Assembly: GCA_018674495.1 (NCBI GenBank)
Contig: JABHAA010000033.1
Span: 1-36,191 of the forward strand
DNA length: 36,191 bases
Source of the DNA: Rhodospirillaceae bacterium
Lineage (GTDB): Bacteria > Pseudomonadota > Alphaproteobacteria > Rhodospirillales > UBA2165
Direction: 5' to 3'
This document shows positions 23,791 through 32,727 of the stretch, piece after piece. The position numbers were made by a program, and so were the translations under genes. The notes beneath the pieces were generated by a model that was given only the letters and a program-made list of their open reading frames with translations, had not been told where the DNA came from and did no database searches. The first letter of the stretch is position 1. Each line of letters opens with the position of its first letter.

Positions 23791-24609
23791 ATGCTCAAGC
23801 TCTATATCTCGCCCAATTCCATTTGCACCCAGAAAGTGCTGATCACCCTCGACGAGAAGTCCCTGGATTATGAGCCGGTCGTGATCAATCTGTTTACCAA
23901 CGAGCAGTACGACCCCGCGTACCTCAAACTTAACCCCAAGGGCGTGGTGCCGACTTTGGTACACGATGACCATGTGATCCCAGAATCCAGTCTCATCTGC
24001 GAGTATCTGGACGAGGTGTTTCCCGAAGTGCCCCTGGTGCCGGTGGACGCCTACCAGAAAACCCGCATGCGGATGTGGTCCAAACTGATCGACGAGCAGA
24101 TCTTTGAAGCCACCCGCGAGATTAGCTTCTCCGCCCATTTCCGCACCCGTATGCAGGGCATGTCCGAAGAGCAGCGCCAGACCCGCTTCAATAATGTCGG
24201 CGATCCGGAGCGCACCGCCCGCTACACCGAGATATTCGAAAAGGGAACCGACAGCCATTACATGCTGGAATCGGTGGCCGATTATGAAAAGGCCTTCAAG
24301 AAGATGGAGGCCGATTTAGGAACCGGCGGCGGTCCATGGTTGTTGGGTGCCGATTACAGCCTCGCCGACATCAACATGATCCCCTATGTGGGCCGCCTGG
24401 AATTCCTGAACTTGTTGGATATCTGGCTCCAGGAGCGCCCCTTGACGCGGGCCTGGTGGGCGCTGGCGTTGGAGCGGCCCAGCACCAATGCTGCCATCCG
24501 CGCGCCCATGGCCGATAAGGACTGGGAAGACATGCAGAAATACGGCGGCCAGCTGCGCGGCGAAATTACCCGCATCCGGGACGATTATCTGGCGGGATTG
24601 AGTCACTAA
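23791..24609 (+). CDS. Glutathione S-transferase family protein
   Basis: The 272-residue product has an N-terminal thioredoxin-like GST domain (LKLYISPNSICTQKVLITLDEK). The cis-proline motif GVVPTL and the glutathione-binding ESSLICEYLDE are both present. A longer-than-usual helical C-terminal domain follows, with WLLGADYSLADINMIPYVGRLEFLNLL (the N-capping S-LADI motif). The catalytic residue is probably Ser8 or Ser11 in the SPNS segment; Cys13 is also close. AAGGGA lies 8 bases before the ATG at 23791; a TTG at 23761 overlaps the ABC-F stop and is less likely. Its substrate is unknown; beta-etherase or dehalogenase roles exist in similar long GSTs. Confidence 0.9.
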   Translation: MLKLYISPNSICTQKVLITLDEKSLDYEPVVINLFTNEQYDPAYLKLNPKGVVPTLVHDDHVIPESSLICEYLDEVFPEVPLVPVDAYQKTRMRMWSKLIDEQIFEATREISFSAHFRTRMQGMSEEQRQTRFNNVGDPERTARYTEIFEKGTDSHYMLESVADYEKAFKKMEADLGTGGGPWLLGADYSLADINMIPYVGRLEFLNLLDIWLQERPLTRAWWALALERPSTNAAIRAPMADKDWEDMQKYGGQLRGEITRIRDDYLAGLSH

Positions 24610-24643
24610 TTCCTGGCGACGGGCTGGATAGGCTGCCGCAAAC

Positions 24644-24919
24644 CTAATTGAGGAAGCTTTCCAGCCAACTTACGAAATCGGCGGAAAACCAGGTGGCGGC
24701 AAATAACCCGATGAAGATCAGGCCGATCCATACGCCGGCAAGCTTAAAAATGCGTTTGCGTCTTTGAGCGCGCCGTAGCGCCTCCTTCTTGAGGCGTTGG
24801 TCGCGGCGGATTTTGATGCGGCGGGAGCGGTCCTTGGCTTCGGCATCCAGGACTTCCCGATTTGCGCGCAGTTTGTCCCGTGAAGCCTTTTCGCGTTTTG
24901 ACTGATTTAGATTTGTCAT
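24644..24919 (-). CDS. Small basic membrane protein, unknown function
   Basis: The 91-residue protein has a highly charged, Arg/Lys-rich helical first two-thirds (for example RRIKIRRDQRLKKEALRRAQRRKR, about 33-56). A single membrane helix (LAGVWIGLIFIGLFAATWF, about 60-78) and a short tail follow. The basic segment directly before the helix predicts a cytoplasmic N-terminus. It starts 12 bases after the hemerythrin stop on the same strand, which supports co-expression and a real gene despite a weak ribosome binding site. I recognise no family. Confidence 0.6.
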   Translation of the reverse strand: MTNLNQSKREKASRDKLRANREVLDAEAKDRSRRIKIRRDQRLKKEALRRAQRRKRIFKLAGVWIGLIFIGLFAATWFSADFVSWLESFLN

Positions 24920-24931
24920 GCCCGCACCCGT

Positions 24932-25339
24932 TCAGTGAAGACCATGAATGTTGAATGTCTTGGTGTATTTTTGGTCCGCCTCAAGAATGTGGTCGGTCCA
25001 CCAATGGTTTAAAAATGCGATCAGCTCGCCATGAACATTGTCCCGGTCTTCGATTTGCTCCTCGGTCAGCCGGGCAATCGTCTCGATATATTGGACGTGC
25101 TCTTCGAGATGCGCTTCGATGTCTTCATAATCGAAACGCTCCATATAATCTTCTTCGGTGCGGAAATGGCTGGTTACGTAACCTGCCAATTGGTCCAGTA
25201 TTCGGTTGACCGCATCCGGCGTGTGCCCGGTCCGGTCTTCGGCGTTCAATTCGTTGATAAGCCCAATGATTGTCTGATGCTGCTGGTCGAGCGCCTCGAC
25301 ACCAACCGAGTACTTTTCCAGCCAAATCAGTTCCGCCAC
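24932..25339 (-). CDS. Bacteriohemerythrin
   Basis: The 135-residue four-helix protein carries the full diiron ligand set of hemerythrin: H21, H58-x3-E62, H77-x3-H81 and H117-x4-D122. It should bind oxygen reversibly. The N-terminus (IWLEKYSVGVEALDQQHQTIIGLINEL) is the classic family opening. The start is a GTG at 25339 with GGGAG about 8 bases upstream; a nearby ATG is in another frame. It lies between the HD-domain gene and a small membrane protein, all on the minus strand. Roles in oxygen delivery to an oxygenase, sensing, or protection of metal enzymes are all possible. Confidence 0.93.
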   Translation of the reverse strand: MAELIWLEKYSVGVEALDQQHQTIIGLINELNAEDRTGHTPDAVNRILDQLAGYVTSHFRTEEDYMERFDYEDIEAHLEEHVQYIETIARLTEEQIEDRDNVHGELIAFLNHWWTDHILEADQKYTKTFNIHGLH

Positions 25340-25428
25340 GTTTCATCTCCCGGTCTATTAAACTGACCGGTAATCTACCACGTGGCGAAGAGGGAGAAAT
25401 TGACGCGCGTCAGATTGGGCGGGTGGCC

Positions 25429-26187
25429 TCAGAGCGCGTTGCACGGCCTTCGAAGCGTCCGCCACATATGTGAGGCTGGCGTATTGTCGTTGCCGAGGCC
25501 CTCGGGAGGCTGCTTGAAATGGCGGCCGAGCACGTCTTCGAATTGCTCCCAGTCAACCTTCAGATCGGGATCGAAGGAATAGAGATCGTTGACGCAGATC
25601 ATGCGCGCAGACATGTACCATTTGTGGTTCTTTGCGCGCTCATATTCGGCGGCAATATAGGGTTCGGGCTGGTAGTCTTCACCGAACATGCGGATATAAT
25701 TTTCCGGATAGCCATAACCGACCGATTCGTCTGGGTAAAAACGCAAACATTGATGCATGCGAATGGCCCAGCTTACCTCTTCGTCCACATACGGCTCGAT
25801 CATCTGCGCGCCCCAATAGCCGTGATCGGAGCGGATGAAGCCGGACACCGCGACATCATGCAGCAGACAGGCCAGCACCATATGCTCGGGCAGGCCGTTT
25901 TTTTGCGCCAGGTTGGCGCTTTGCAAGAGATGCTGTTGGCCGCCGATCTGAAAGCGGAGGCGGATGAAATCCATGAAGGTGGGTGCCGCCGGCATTTGCG
26001 GCAGGCGCGAATCGTCGCCCATCAGCAATTCGCGGCCACTGCCGATACCGAAATCGGCGCGTTCCGGCTGGGTGCCGTCCGATAACAGATAAAGGTTTGA
26101 TTTTGTGACGATGCGGTCGCCAAGCTCGCGCATTTGCGCATATTCGATCGCGTCGGCGCGCTCGGAAATTGAAGTTCCTTCATCCAT
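25429..26187 (-). CDS. HD-domain protein with a possible diiron oxygenase ligand set
   Basis: The 252-residue product has an HD domain in which six metal ligands can be placed: H86 (QQHLLQS), H110-D111 (ACLLHDVAVS), H122 (RSDHGYWGA), H145 (AIRMHQCLRF) and D201 (ICVNDLYSFD). The extra histidines H122 and H145 are those used by two-metal HD enzymes. The overall spacing is close to that of PhnZ and myo-inositol oxygenase, which are mixed-valent diiron oxygenases, rather than simple phosphohydrolases. The N-terminal 70 residues and the segment YPENYIRMFGEDYQPEPYIAAEYERAKNHKWYM are not familiar. It sits 89 bases before the bacteriohemerythrin gene on the same strand. A phosphohydrolase role remains possible. 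Confidence 0.8.
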   Translation of the reverse strand: MDEGTSISERADAIEYAQMRELGDRIVTKSNLYLLSDGTQPERADFGIGSGRELLMGDDSRLPQMPAAPTFMDFIRLRFQIGGQQHLLQSANLAQKNGLPEHMVLACLLHDVAVSGFIRSDHGYWGAQMIEPYVDEEVSWAIRMHQCLRFYPDESVGYGYPENYIRMFGEDYQPEPYIAAEYERAKNHKWYMSARMICVNDLYSFDPDLKVDWEQFEDVLGRHFKQPPEGLGNDNTPASHMWRTLRRPCNAL

Positions 26188-26278
26188 CGGTATGTCCCCT
26201 CTATCGGCGGTTCGGATATTTTAAGGCTCTAGCCTAGTTTCATTAGCGTTTCAAAGCCAGCCGATAATCGGGGTTGTA

Positions 26279-28519
26279 TCACTGGGCGGCGACCATCCGG
26301 CCGCCCGGATCTGCCCCTCCGATGACCCGGCTCATGGGGATATGGAGGGTAACCACCGTGCCCTCACCGGGCGCGCTTTCGAGGCGCAGGCTGCCGCCGT
26401 GCATTTCCATCAAGGCGGCCGACAACGGTAAGCCCAATCCGGTTCCCTCGGTCTCCTTTTTCATGACATTTTTCACCTGGCCAAAGGGCTTCAACGCCAG
26501 CGCGATGCCGTCTTCGTTCATACCGACGCCGTTGTCGGCGATGCGAATTTCGAAGGCGCCGTCGTTGGTCAGCCTCGGCGCAATGGAAATGCGACCGCCT
26601 TCGGGTGTGAATTTGATGGCGTTGGCGACAATATTGATAAAAACTTGTTTGAAGCGGCGCTCGTCGATGAACAATTTCGGCAATCCGGTCATGCGCCCGA
26701 TATCCAGATGAATACCGTTGTCTTCGGCGCGTGGTTTGACGATGCTCATCACCGACGCACAGCAGGCATCCAGATTGGTTTCCGTTTCCTGCAGCTCAAC
26801 GCGGCCCGATTCGACCGCCGATACATCAAGGACGTCATTGATGATATCCAACAAATGCTCGCCCGAGCTATAGATATCACCGGCATATTCTTCGTATTTT
26901 TCATTGGCGAGCGGGCCGTACAGCTCTCGCCGAATGGTGTCGGCGAAACCGATGATGGCGTTCAGCGGCGTGCGCAGCTCGTGGCTCATATTGGCCAGAA
27001 ACTCCGACTTCGCCCGGTTCGCCAATTCCGCCATTTCCTTGGCCTTGACGATGTGCTGTTCCGCCTGCTTGCGCTCGGTGATGTCAAAATGGAAGGCGAT
27101 CATCGAGCCATCGTCGAGGGTGATCTTGCGGATGAAATAGGTGCGTCCGTCAAAAGTGGTGGACTCGCGGTCGGTGAATTCCACTTCGAATTCGGCGATG
27201 CGTTCGGCGAGCCAATGCTCCGAATTGCCGGAGGTGTCTTGCATTTTGCGGTCTTCGGCGATCAGTTTAACAAAATCGTCATACAACAATCCAGGAACCA
27301 GCTTGTCGGCAATTTGCCCTTGGATTTTGGCGAAAAAACTGTTGCAGGCGATAAAGCGCCGATCCGCGTCCCACCAGGAGAAGCCGGCCAGCAAATGCTC
27401 CATGGCGTCGATAAAGCGCTGTTGGGTGGATCGGATTTTCTCGCGCGCCTCAATTTCGGCGGTGTCGTCGCGGATGATGGACAGCGAATAGGTGCGCCCA
27501 CCCGCCTTGAACAGGTTGGTGCGGACGGTGACCGGAAATGTCGAGCCGTCTTTGCGCCGATGAATGCCCTTCAAGCTGCCCACCGGCTTGCCGGCCAGCA
27601 ATTCATCGTAATTCTCGAAACGGGCGGTTTCGCTCAGCTCGGCTTCGATATCGGGCACGCCCATGCGCAGTAGTTCGGATTTGGTATAGCCAACGCTTTC
27701 GCAGGCGGCCCGGTTAACGTCGACAATTTTGCCCTTGGTTTCGTCATTGATGTCGAGAACATAAATCGGATCGGCGGCGCTTTCGAATATGGAGCGGAAT
27801 TTTTCCTCGCCGAGCCGCATGGTCTCGAAGATTGGGTTGGAAAAGCGCATCAGGAAGGCTGTACCGATGGCGATGGCCGCAAGCGCCATGGCAAAGGCAA
27901 TCAGACCGGCGCGGATAAACGGCGCGCGCACTTCAGATACATTCACCTTGGCGACGATCCCTAAGTTTAATTCCGGCAGCGGCCGATAGGCGGCGAGAAC
28001 ATTGATTCCCTGATAATCAGCACCCTTCATGGAGCCCCGGTTGCCGGTCAAGGCGCGCTGCATGGGTTCGGCCAGGCCCGATTGAAGCGGTATCGTCATC
28101 GGCGTATTAAGAGAAAATGGTTGCGCGCTTCCTGGATCGAGAATTTTGTTGGAAAGAACGAAATGCATCAATTCGCCTTCCCGGCGCGCCAATGTGATTT
28201 CGCCGGATCGCCCGAAGACCGAATATATTTCGTGCGCATTTTCAATCTGTTTGATGGTCGTGAGGCGCGCCCGATCCGGGCTTTGCTTCATTACATCGAC
28301 AAAGTGGTGGCGGTTGAACTTGGCGATGGTGCTGATCAGCGCCGCCTGGCTATCGAGCAATTCGGTCAGGCGGTTGGCGCGTTCTTTGACGGCAGTGGAA
28401 TAGAGAGAAATTGTGGCACCGGCATCGACCACCAGCGCGACCACGATCATAGTCGCGACAAGCGGAAGAATCCCGGTCTTGCGGTGGCTTTTCGCCGCTA
28501 GATTTTTCAGTGCATTCAT
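26279..28519 (-). CDS. Membrane sensor histidine kinase with two PAS domains
   Basis: The 746-residue protein has an N-terminal membrane helix (about 16-38) and a periplasmic sensor region of about 160 residues that ends in a cache-like signature ([25 protein letters not shown]). A second helix is at about 205-226. PAS 1 covers about 240-360 ([35 protein letters not shown]). PAS 2 covers about 365-480. The dimerisation/phosphoacceptor motif SHELRTPLN places the phosphorylated His near 513. The ATPase domain has [16 protein letters not shown] and GTGLGL. There is no receiver domain and no response regulator gene in the window. An in-frame TTG at 28525 is an alternative start. The HD and hemerythrin genes follow 91 bases downstream. 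Confidence 0.93.
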   Translation of the reverse strand: MNALKNLAAKSHRKTGILPLVATMIVVALVVDAGATISLYSTAVKERANRLTELLDSQAALISTIAKFNRHHFVDVMKQSPDRARLTTIKQIENAHEIYSVFGRSGEITLARREGELMHFVLSNKILDPGSAQPFSLNTPMTIPLQSGLAEPMQRALTGNRGSMKGADYQGINVLAAYRPLPELNLGIVAKVNVSEVRAPFIRAGLIAFAMALAAIAIGTAFLMRFSNPIFETMRLGEEKFRSIFESAADPIYVLDINDETKGKIVDVNRAACESVGYTKSELLRMGVPDIEAELSETARFENYDELLAGKPVGSLKGIHRRKDGSTFPVTVRTNLFKAGGRTYSLSIIRDDTAEIEAREKIRSTQQRFIDAMEHLLAGFSWWDADRRFIACNSFFAKIQGQIADKLVPGLLYDDFVKLIAEDRKMQDTSGNSEHWLAERIAEFEVEFTDRESTTFDGRTYFIRKITLDDGSMIAFHFDITERKQAEQHIVKAKEMAELANRAKSEFLANMSHELRTPLNAIIGFADTIRRELYGPLANEKYEEYAGDIYSSGEHLLDIINDVLDVSAVESGRVELQETETNLDACCASVMSIVKPRAEDNGIHLDIGRMTGLPKLFIDERRFKQVFINIVANAIKFTPEGGRISIAPRLTNDGAFEIRIADNGVGMNEDGIALALKPFGQVKNVMKKETEGTGLGLPLSAALMEMHGGSLRLESAPGEGTVVTLHIPMSRVIGGADPGGRMVAAQ

Positions 28520-28616
28520 CGCCAATCAATGCGCGGGGCCCTATTTTTTTGTACGGTTCGATTATTTTTGTGCCGATGTGCCGGGTCCGCGCTCCTACCT
28601 AGCTTCCAAATAATTG

Positions 28617-28628
28617 TGCAAATTTGCA
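28617..28628. promoter_or_regulatory. Perfect 12-bp palindrome in the divergent kinase/ubiD region
   Basis: TGCAAATTTGCA is a perfect palindrome lying in the 227-bp space between the divergently transcribed kinase and UbiD genes, about 120 bases before the latter. It could be an operator for a dimeric regulator. One short palindrome can arise by chance. Confidence 0.3.
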
Positions 28629-28746
28629 TATGGGGTCTAATTGTCCGGGTTCAATCAATTATATCGGCTATCGGCAGGTGCCTGGCGTGCCTCGATCTCG
28701 GCGGTTTGATCTGGTATGTAGCCTCAAACATATGGGAGTGACCAAT

Positions 28747-30273
28747 ATGCCCCAATCAACAGGGCCAAAGGACGAGCGCCGGGGCAATCAGCCGGCGCCA
28801 GCTGATCTTCGCGAATGGATGGAGCGCATCGAGGCCGATGGCGGCCTGCACCGTATCGACAAGCCGGTCAGCGCCGCCGAAGAGCTGTCGGGTATCACCT
28901 ATATGGCGGCCCGCGATGAAAATTCGCCGGCGTTATTGTTTGAAAATATCGAGGGCGATGAAACCGGCACCCGCATCCTTGCCAATATGCTGGGGGCGTC
29001 CAAGCGCCGCTTTGCGCATGCGCTGGGGATCGAGCCCGATCTCTCCACAACCGAATTGATCCAGGCCATGCGCGCCATTTCGGCAACTAGAATTGCGCCG
29101 GTCATGGTTGATGCCGCCGCCGCGCCGGTCAACGAGATCATCCTCACCGGCGACGATATCGATCTGACCCGTCTGCCGGTGCCCCGCTTCTGGCCCGGCG
29201 ATGGCGGTGATTATATCGGCACCGGCGACATCACCTTTACCCGCGATCCCGATAGCGGGCGCCTCAATGTGGGCTGCTACCGCCAAATGCTGCAAGGGCC
29301 CCGGCGTATCGGCATGTATTGCTCGCCCGGCAAACATGGCGGGCTGGACCGGGAAGCCTGGTGGGCGCGGGGCGAGGATTGCGAAGTGGTCGCCGCCTAC
29401 GGCATCGATCCGGTATCGTTCATGGTCGCCGCCCAATCCTATGGCCCCGATGTGTCGGAGCTGGACATTATCGGCGGGCTGATGGGATCGCCGGTGGAAT
29501 TGTGCGAGGGCGTCGCCACTTCGCTGCCGATCCCAGCGCGCGCCGAGATCGTTATCGAGGGCACCGTGACCAAGGGCGACACCGCCATGGAAGGCCCGCT
29601 CGGCGAGTTCACCGGCTATTATGGCCGGCCCGAAGGTTTGCAGCCGGTGATCGAGGTGAAGGCGTTGCATATGCGCGCCGATCCGATCCTGACGGCGGCG
29701 CTGATGGCCGACTATCCGGCTTGCGAGATCGGCGCCTACTATGCGGTCATGCGTTCGGCCGCCATCTGGGACGATCTGGAGCGGTTCGGGCTGCAAGGCA
29801 TCGAAGGCATCTACTGCCATCCGGCGGCGGCGTCCGGCTGGGGTATGACCGTCATTGCCATCGAACAGCGTTACGCCGGCCATGTGGCGCAAATCCTGGC
29901 CGCCGCCGCTCAATGCCCGGCAGGCGCCTATTTCACCAAATGGATTATTGCAGTAGACGGCGATGTGGACCCGGCCGACATGAACCAAGTGATGTGGGCC
30001 ATGAGCACCCGCTGTAATCCGGTAGACGATATCGATTTCCAGCGGAAAACCTGGTCCACGGGCCTCGATCCCAGCCAGTTCCCGCCCGAATTGCGCCCCT
30101 ATGGCTCGAAGGCGCTAATCGATGCCTGTATGCCGCACCGCCATCTGGCCGATTTTCCAAAGCGAACCACATTGCGGAAATCGGTTGCCGACCGGGTGGC
30201 CGGACGTTGGGACGAACTTGGCCTGCCCGGCAATGCGCCGGACTTGAGGGCGTTTCACGAGGATGAGGGGTAA
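28747..30273 (+). CDS. UbiD-family (prenylated-FMN) decarboxylase
   Basis: The 508-residue product is of the type that adds or removes CO2 on aromatic or unsaturated acids with prenylated FMN. The diagnostic motif MEGPLGEFTGYYGRPEG (281-297) supplies E282 and E287, with E271 in IEGTVTKGD just before. Earlier blocks are WMERIEADGGLHRIDKPV (24-41), LPVPRFWPGDGGDYIGTG and VGCYRQMLQGPRRIGMYCSPGKHGG, which hold the cofactor and metal contacts and the active-site Arg region. The start at 28747 has GGGAG 9 bases upstream; an upstream frame to 28624 includes unlike sequence. No ubiX (FMN prenyltransferase) is in the window, so cofactor supply must come from elsewhere. It ends 11 bases from the convergent MetE-like gene. 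Confidence 0.92.
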   Translation: MPQSTGPKDERRGNQPAPADLREWMERIEADGGLHRIDKPVSAAEELSGITYMAARDENSPALLFENIEGDETGTRILANMLGASKRRFAHALGIEPDLSTTELIQAMRAISATRIAPVMVDAAAAPVNEIILTGDDIDLTRLPVPRFWPGDGGDYIGTGDITFTRDPDSGRLNVGCYRQMLQGPRRIGMYCSPGKHGGLDREAWWARGEDCEVVAAYGIDPVSFMVAAQSYGPDVSELDIIGGLMGSPVELCEGVATSLPIPARAEIVIEGTVTKGDTAMEGPLGEFTGYYGRPEGLQPVIEVKALHMRADPILTAALMADYPACEIGAYYAVMRSAAIWDDLERFGLQGIEGIYCHPAAASGWGMTVIAIEQRYAGHVAQILAAAAQCPAGAYFTKWIIAVDGDVDPADMNQVMWAMSTRCNPVDDIDFQRKTWSTGLDPSQFPPELRPYGSKALIDACMPHRHLADFPKRTTLRKSVADRVAGRWDELGLPGNAPDLRAFHEDEG

Positions 30274-30284
30274 AGCCCCAGCCG

Positions 30285-31445
30285 CTATCCCCAAAGCCGG
30301 GACGTTGCCAGGTCCGCGCCTTCGCGGAGAGTTTTCAGCTTGGCCCAGACCACGTCCTCGGCGACCCACTCCCAACCGACAAACGTGCCAAAGCCGCAAT
30401 CGACACCAGCGATAACGCGCTCACGGTCGCCAATCGCATCGACGACGGCTTCGATACGCTGGGCCACAACCTCAGGATGCTCGATGAAATTACTCTTGGA
30501 ATCGATCACCCCGGGGATAATGGCCATCTCGGGCGGCGGCGGGTTCTTCTTGAGCGCCGCAGTCTCGTGCTGGCGCCGAGGATTGGCGAATTCAAGCCCG
30601 ACGGCGCCGACTTTGGCTTGATAGATCGGTGGCAGCACCACCTCCATCGCCACGTCGTAGCAATGGGGCCCTTCCCAGTTGCCCCAGCACACATGCAGCC
30701 GCACGCGATCTCTGGGGATGCCCTCGAGCGCGGCGTTCAGCGCATCGACGTGCTGCTCTACCTTTTCCGCGAATTCGGCGTCGGTCAGATCCTGATAGAG
30801 TAGCACCCGCTCCATTGCCAGGTCGGGGGCGTCGATCTGCAGCACGAAGCCGGCATCCACCACTGCTCTGTATTCCTTGGACATCTCGCGCACGATCGCA
30901 TCGAGATAGGCTTGATCAGATTCGTAGTAGGCATTCATCATGGTGGTCGCTATGACGCCAGGAGAGGGTGCGTTCATGAACCGCTCGGTCGCGTGCGCGT
31001 TGGGATTTGATGCATTGCGTAAGGATCGATCGATCTCTTTCTGCAGTTCGGCTTCACCGCGATAGGAAAGCTCGCCGATCGCCTCGGGGGCGTCGAACAC
31101 CTTGCTGGTCTTTGGGATGCGCGCCTGCATGCGTTCCGTGAATTTCGCGAATTCGATAAATTCCTTACCGTATGGCCGGCTCGAAACGCCGCCGAAGCCG
31201 CTCATCCGCTGAGGCACATAGGTCTGGAACCCAACCCGCCCTTGCTCGCCGTCATTGGCGATGTCGATACCAGCCTGGGCCTCTTTTTCCATGACATAGG
31301 CGACGCGTTCATCAGCGACCTCGTCGATCTTCTTGGGATCGATCCGCTTTCCGTCCTCGTCATCAATAAGGAGGGAGCTTAGGGGCTCGCCGCGCGGCAA
31401 ACTTCCTGCATGGGTGGTGAGAATTTTGTCGGTGCTGAGTTTCAT
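30285..31445 (-). CDS. Cobalamin-independent methionine synthase-like (MetE C-terminal domain) protein
   Basis: The 386-residue product corresponds only to the catalytic C-terminal barrel of MetE. All four zinc ligands are visible: H251 and C253 (RLHVCWGNWEG), E285 (VGLEFANPR) and C350 (AGVDCGFGTF). The N-terminus begins LTTHAGSLPR, as is common in stand-alone MetE-like proteins of catabolic or unknown function. Such proteins can transfer methyl groups from donors other than methyltetrahydrofolate triglutamate, or catalyse C-S bond chemistry, so the methionine synthase name should not be taken literally. AGGA lies about 10 bases before the ATG. It is divergent from the ABC importer and convergent with the UbiD gene. 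Confidence 0.87.
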   Translation of the reverse strand: MKLSTDKILTTHAGSLPRGEPLSSLLIDDEDGKRIDPKKIDEVADERVAYVMEKEAQAGIDIANDGEQGRVGFQTYVPQRMSGFGGVSSRPYGKEFIEFAKFTERMQARIPKTSKVFDAPEAIGELSYRGEAELQKEIDRSLRNASNPNAHATERFMNAPSPGVIATTMMNAYYESDQAYLDAIVREMSKEYRAVVDAGFVLQIDAPDLAMERVLLYQDLTDAEFAEKVEQHVDALNAALEGIPRDRVRLHVCWGNWEGPHCYDVAMEVVLPPIYQAKVGAVGLEFANPRRQHETAALKKNPPPPEMAIIPGVIDSKSNFIEHPEVVAQRIEAVVDAIGDRERVIAGVDCGFGTFVGWEWVAEDVVWAKLKTLREGADLATSRLWG

Positions 31446-31468
31446 AAAACGCCGTTCCTATATATTTA

Positions 31469-31497
31469 TTGACTGCTTCTATTGTTGCGCAAAGAAT
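31469..31497 (+). promoter_or_regulatory. Candidate sigma70 promoter for the sugar-type ABC operon
   Basis: TTGACT (31469-31474) is followed after 17 bases by AAGAAT (31492-31497), a fair -35/-10 pair with correct spacing. It lies about 90 bases upstream of the binding-protein start, in the 139-bp divergent region. The -10 matches the consensus at only four of six positions. Confidence 0.35.
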
Positions 31498-31584
31498 AGC
31501 AGATGCATTAAATTGGTACACCATTAAGTGGACTACATCCCGGCACAACACGGGAAAGTTTTTTGAAACCAGGGAGACATAATT

Positions 31585-32706
31585 ATGCCATCTACGAACA
31601 AATTTTTACTCGGGCTGGCCGCGCTCGGCTTCACCCTGCAATTCGCAAACGTGACGCCTTCGCACGCGCAAAGTAAGTTTGCCGGCGTCGATCTGTCTGC
31701 CGATAAGGTCGGCGGCATCGAAGATATGCAGGACGTGAAGAAATATTGCGGGACCAAGGACTTAAAAGTCGCGTTTTCTGACGGCTGGGGCGGCAACTAT
31801 TGGCGCCAGATTACCCGCCGAGAGTTCGAAAACGAAGCGGCCAAATGTCCGAACATCAAAACGGTTCGCTACACCGATGGCGAGTTCAAGGCGGAAAAGC
31901 AGATCGCCGATATTCGCGGTCTAATCGCGCAGCAATTCGACGTCATCATCGTGTTTGCTGATACCGGTGTTGCCCAGCTGAAAGTTATGCGCCAAGCGAC
32001 CAAGGCTGGTATCGCGGTCATCCCGTTCAGCACCGGCGATGCCAAGTTTGGCAAGATGGGCCGCGACTACCTCACACGCGTCACCGAAACCCAGATCGGG
32101 CTCGGAAAAATGCTGGCCGAATGGATGGTCAAGACACTGGGCGGCAAGGGCAACGTCATTGTCCATGGCGGCACGCCGGGCAATCCCATGACCGCGTCGC
32201 AGGCGGTGGGCTGGCGCGAAGTGTTCGCCAAGCATTCCGGCATCAAGGTTCTCGAGGGCCCGGTGGACACCAATTGGAACCCGGCACTGGCGCAAAAAGT
32301 TACCGCTGCCGCTATCGCCAAATATCCCAAAATCGACGGGATCATGGCCGAAACCACCGGCCCAATTCGCGCCTTCCTGGCGGCCGGCAGGCCGATCCCG
32401 GCCTGGGCGGGGCAGGATTTAAACCAGTTGAGCTGCCTCTGGCAGGATCACCATGCCGCCAACCCAACCTTCAAGATGGCCACCGCCAGCGCCCATACCT
32501 GGCTTGCCCGCTTGGCGTTGCGCAAAGGTCTGGCTGCGGTGAATGGAATAAATAATGACGAGCCGAGCCTGATCAACTTGCCGTTCTCGGAGGACAGCAC
32601 GTCGTCCGACAAGGCGCTCAGGGTCAAGTGCGACAAGAGCCTGCCGGCGACTGCGATCCCGTCGGCCATGGTTTCCAAGGAGGATATGAGGATGATCCTC
32701 AAGTAA
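31585..32706 (+). CDS. Sugar-type ABC transporter, periplasmic substrate-binding protein
   Basis: The 373-residue product belongs to the ribose/galactose-type (COG1879) binding proteins. The signal peptide MPSTNKFLLGLAALGFTL... is cleaved after SHAQ (about 29). The first lobe shows LKVAFSDGWGGNYWRQITRREFENEAAKC, then DIRGLIAQQFDVIIVFADTGVAQLKVMRQATKAGIAVIPFSTGD, the typical alternating fold. KGNVIVHGGTPGNPMTASQAVGWREVF marks the hinge and second lobe. AGGGAG lies 8 bases before the ATG. The following permease gene starts 21 bases after its stop. Proteins of this class import pentoses, polyols, autoinducers and other compounds, so the ligand is undecided. Confidence 0.9.
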   Translation: MPSTNKFLLGLAALGFTLQFANVTPSHAQSKFAGVDLSADKVGGIEDMQDVKKYCGTKDLKVAFSDGWGGNYWRQITRREFENEAAKCPNIKTVRYTDGEFKAEKQIADIRGLIAQQFDVIIVFADTGVAQLKVMRQATKAGIAVIPFSTGDAKFGKMGRDYLTRVTETQIGLGKMLAEWMVKTLGGKGNVIVHGGTPGNPMTASQAVGWREVFAKHSGIKVLEGPVDTNWNPALAQKVTAAAIAKYPKIDGIMAETTGPIRAFLAAGRPIPAWAGQDLNQLSCLWQDHHAANPTFKMATASAHTWLARLALRKGLAAVNGINNDEPSLINLPFSEDSTSSDKALRVKCDKSLPATAIPSAMVSKEDMRMILK

Positions 32707-32727
32707 TCAGGCGCGAGTTCGTCTGGT

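Noticed and set aside
28933..29988. Minus-strand open frame of 351 codons within the UbiD gene
   Set aside because: It is a shadow frame of a gene with strong family motifs. The product looks like random His/Arg-rich translation.
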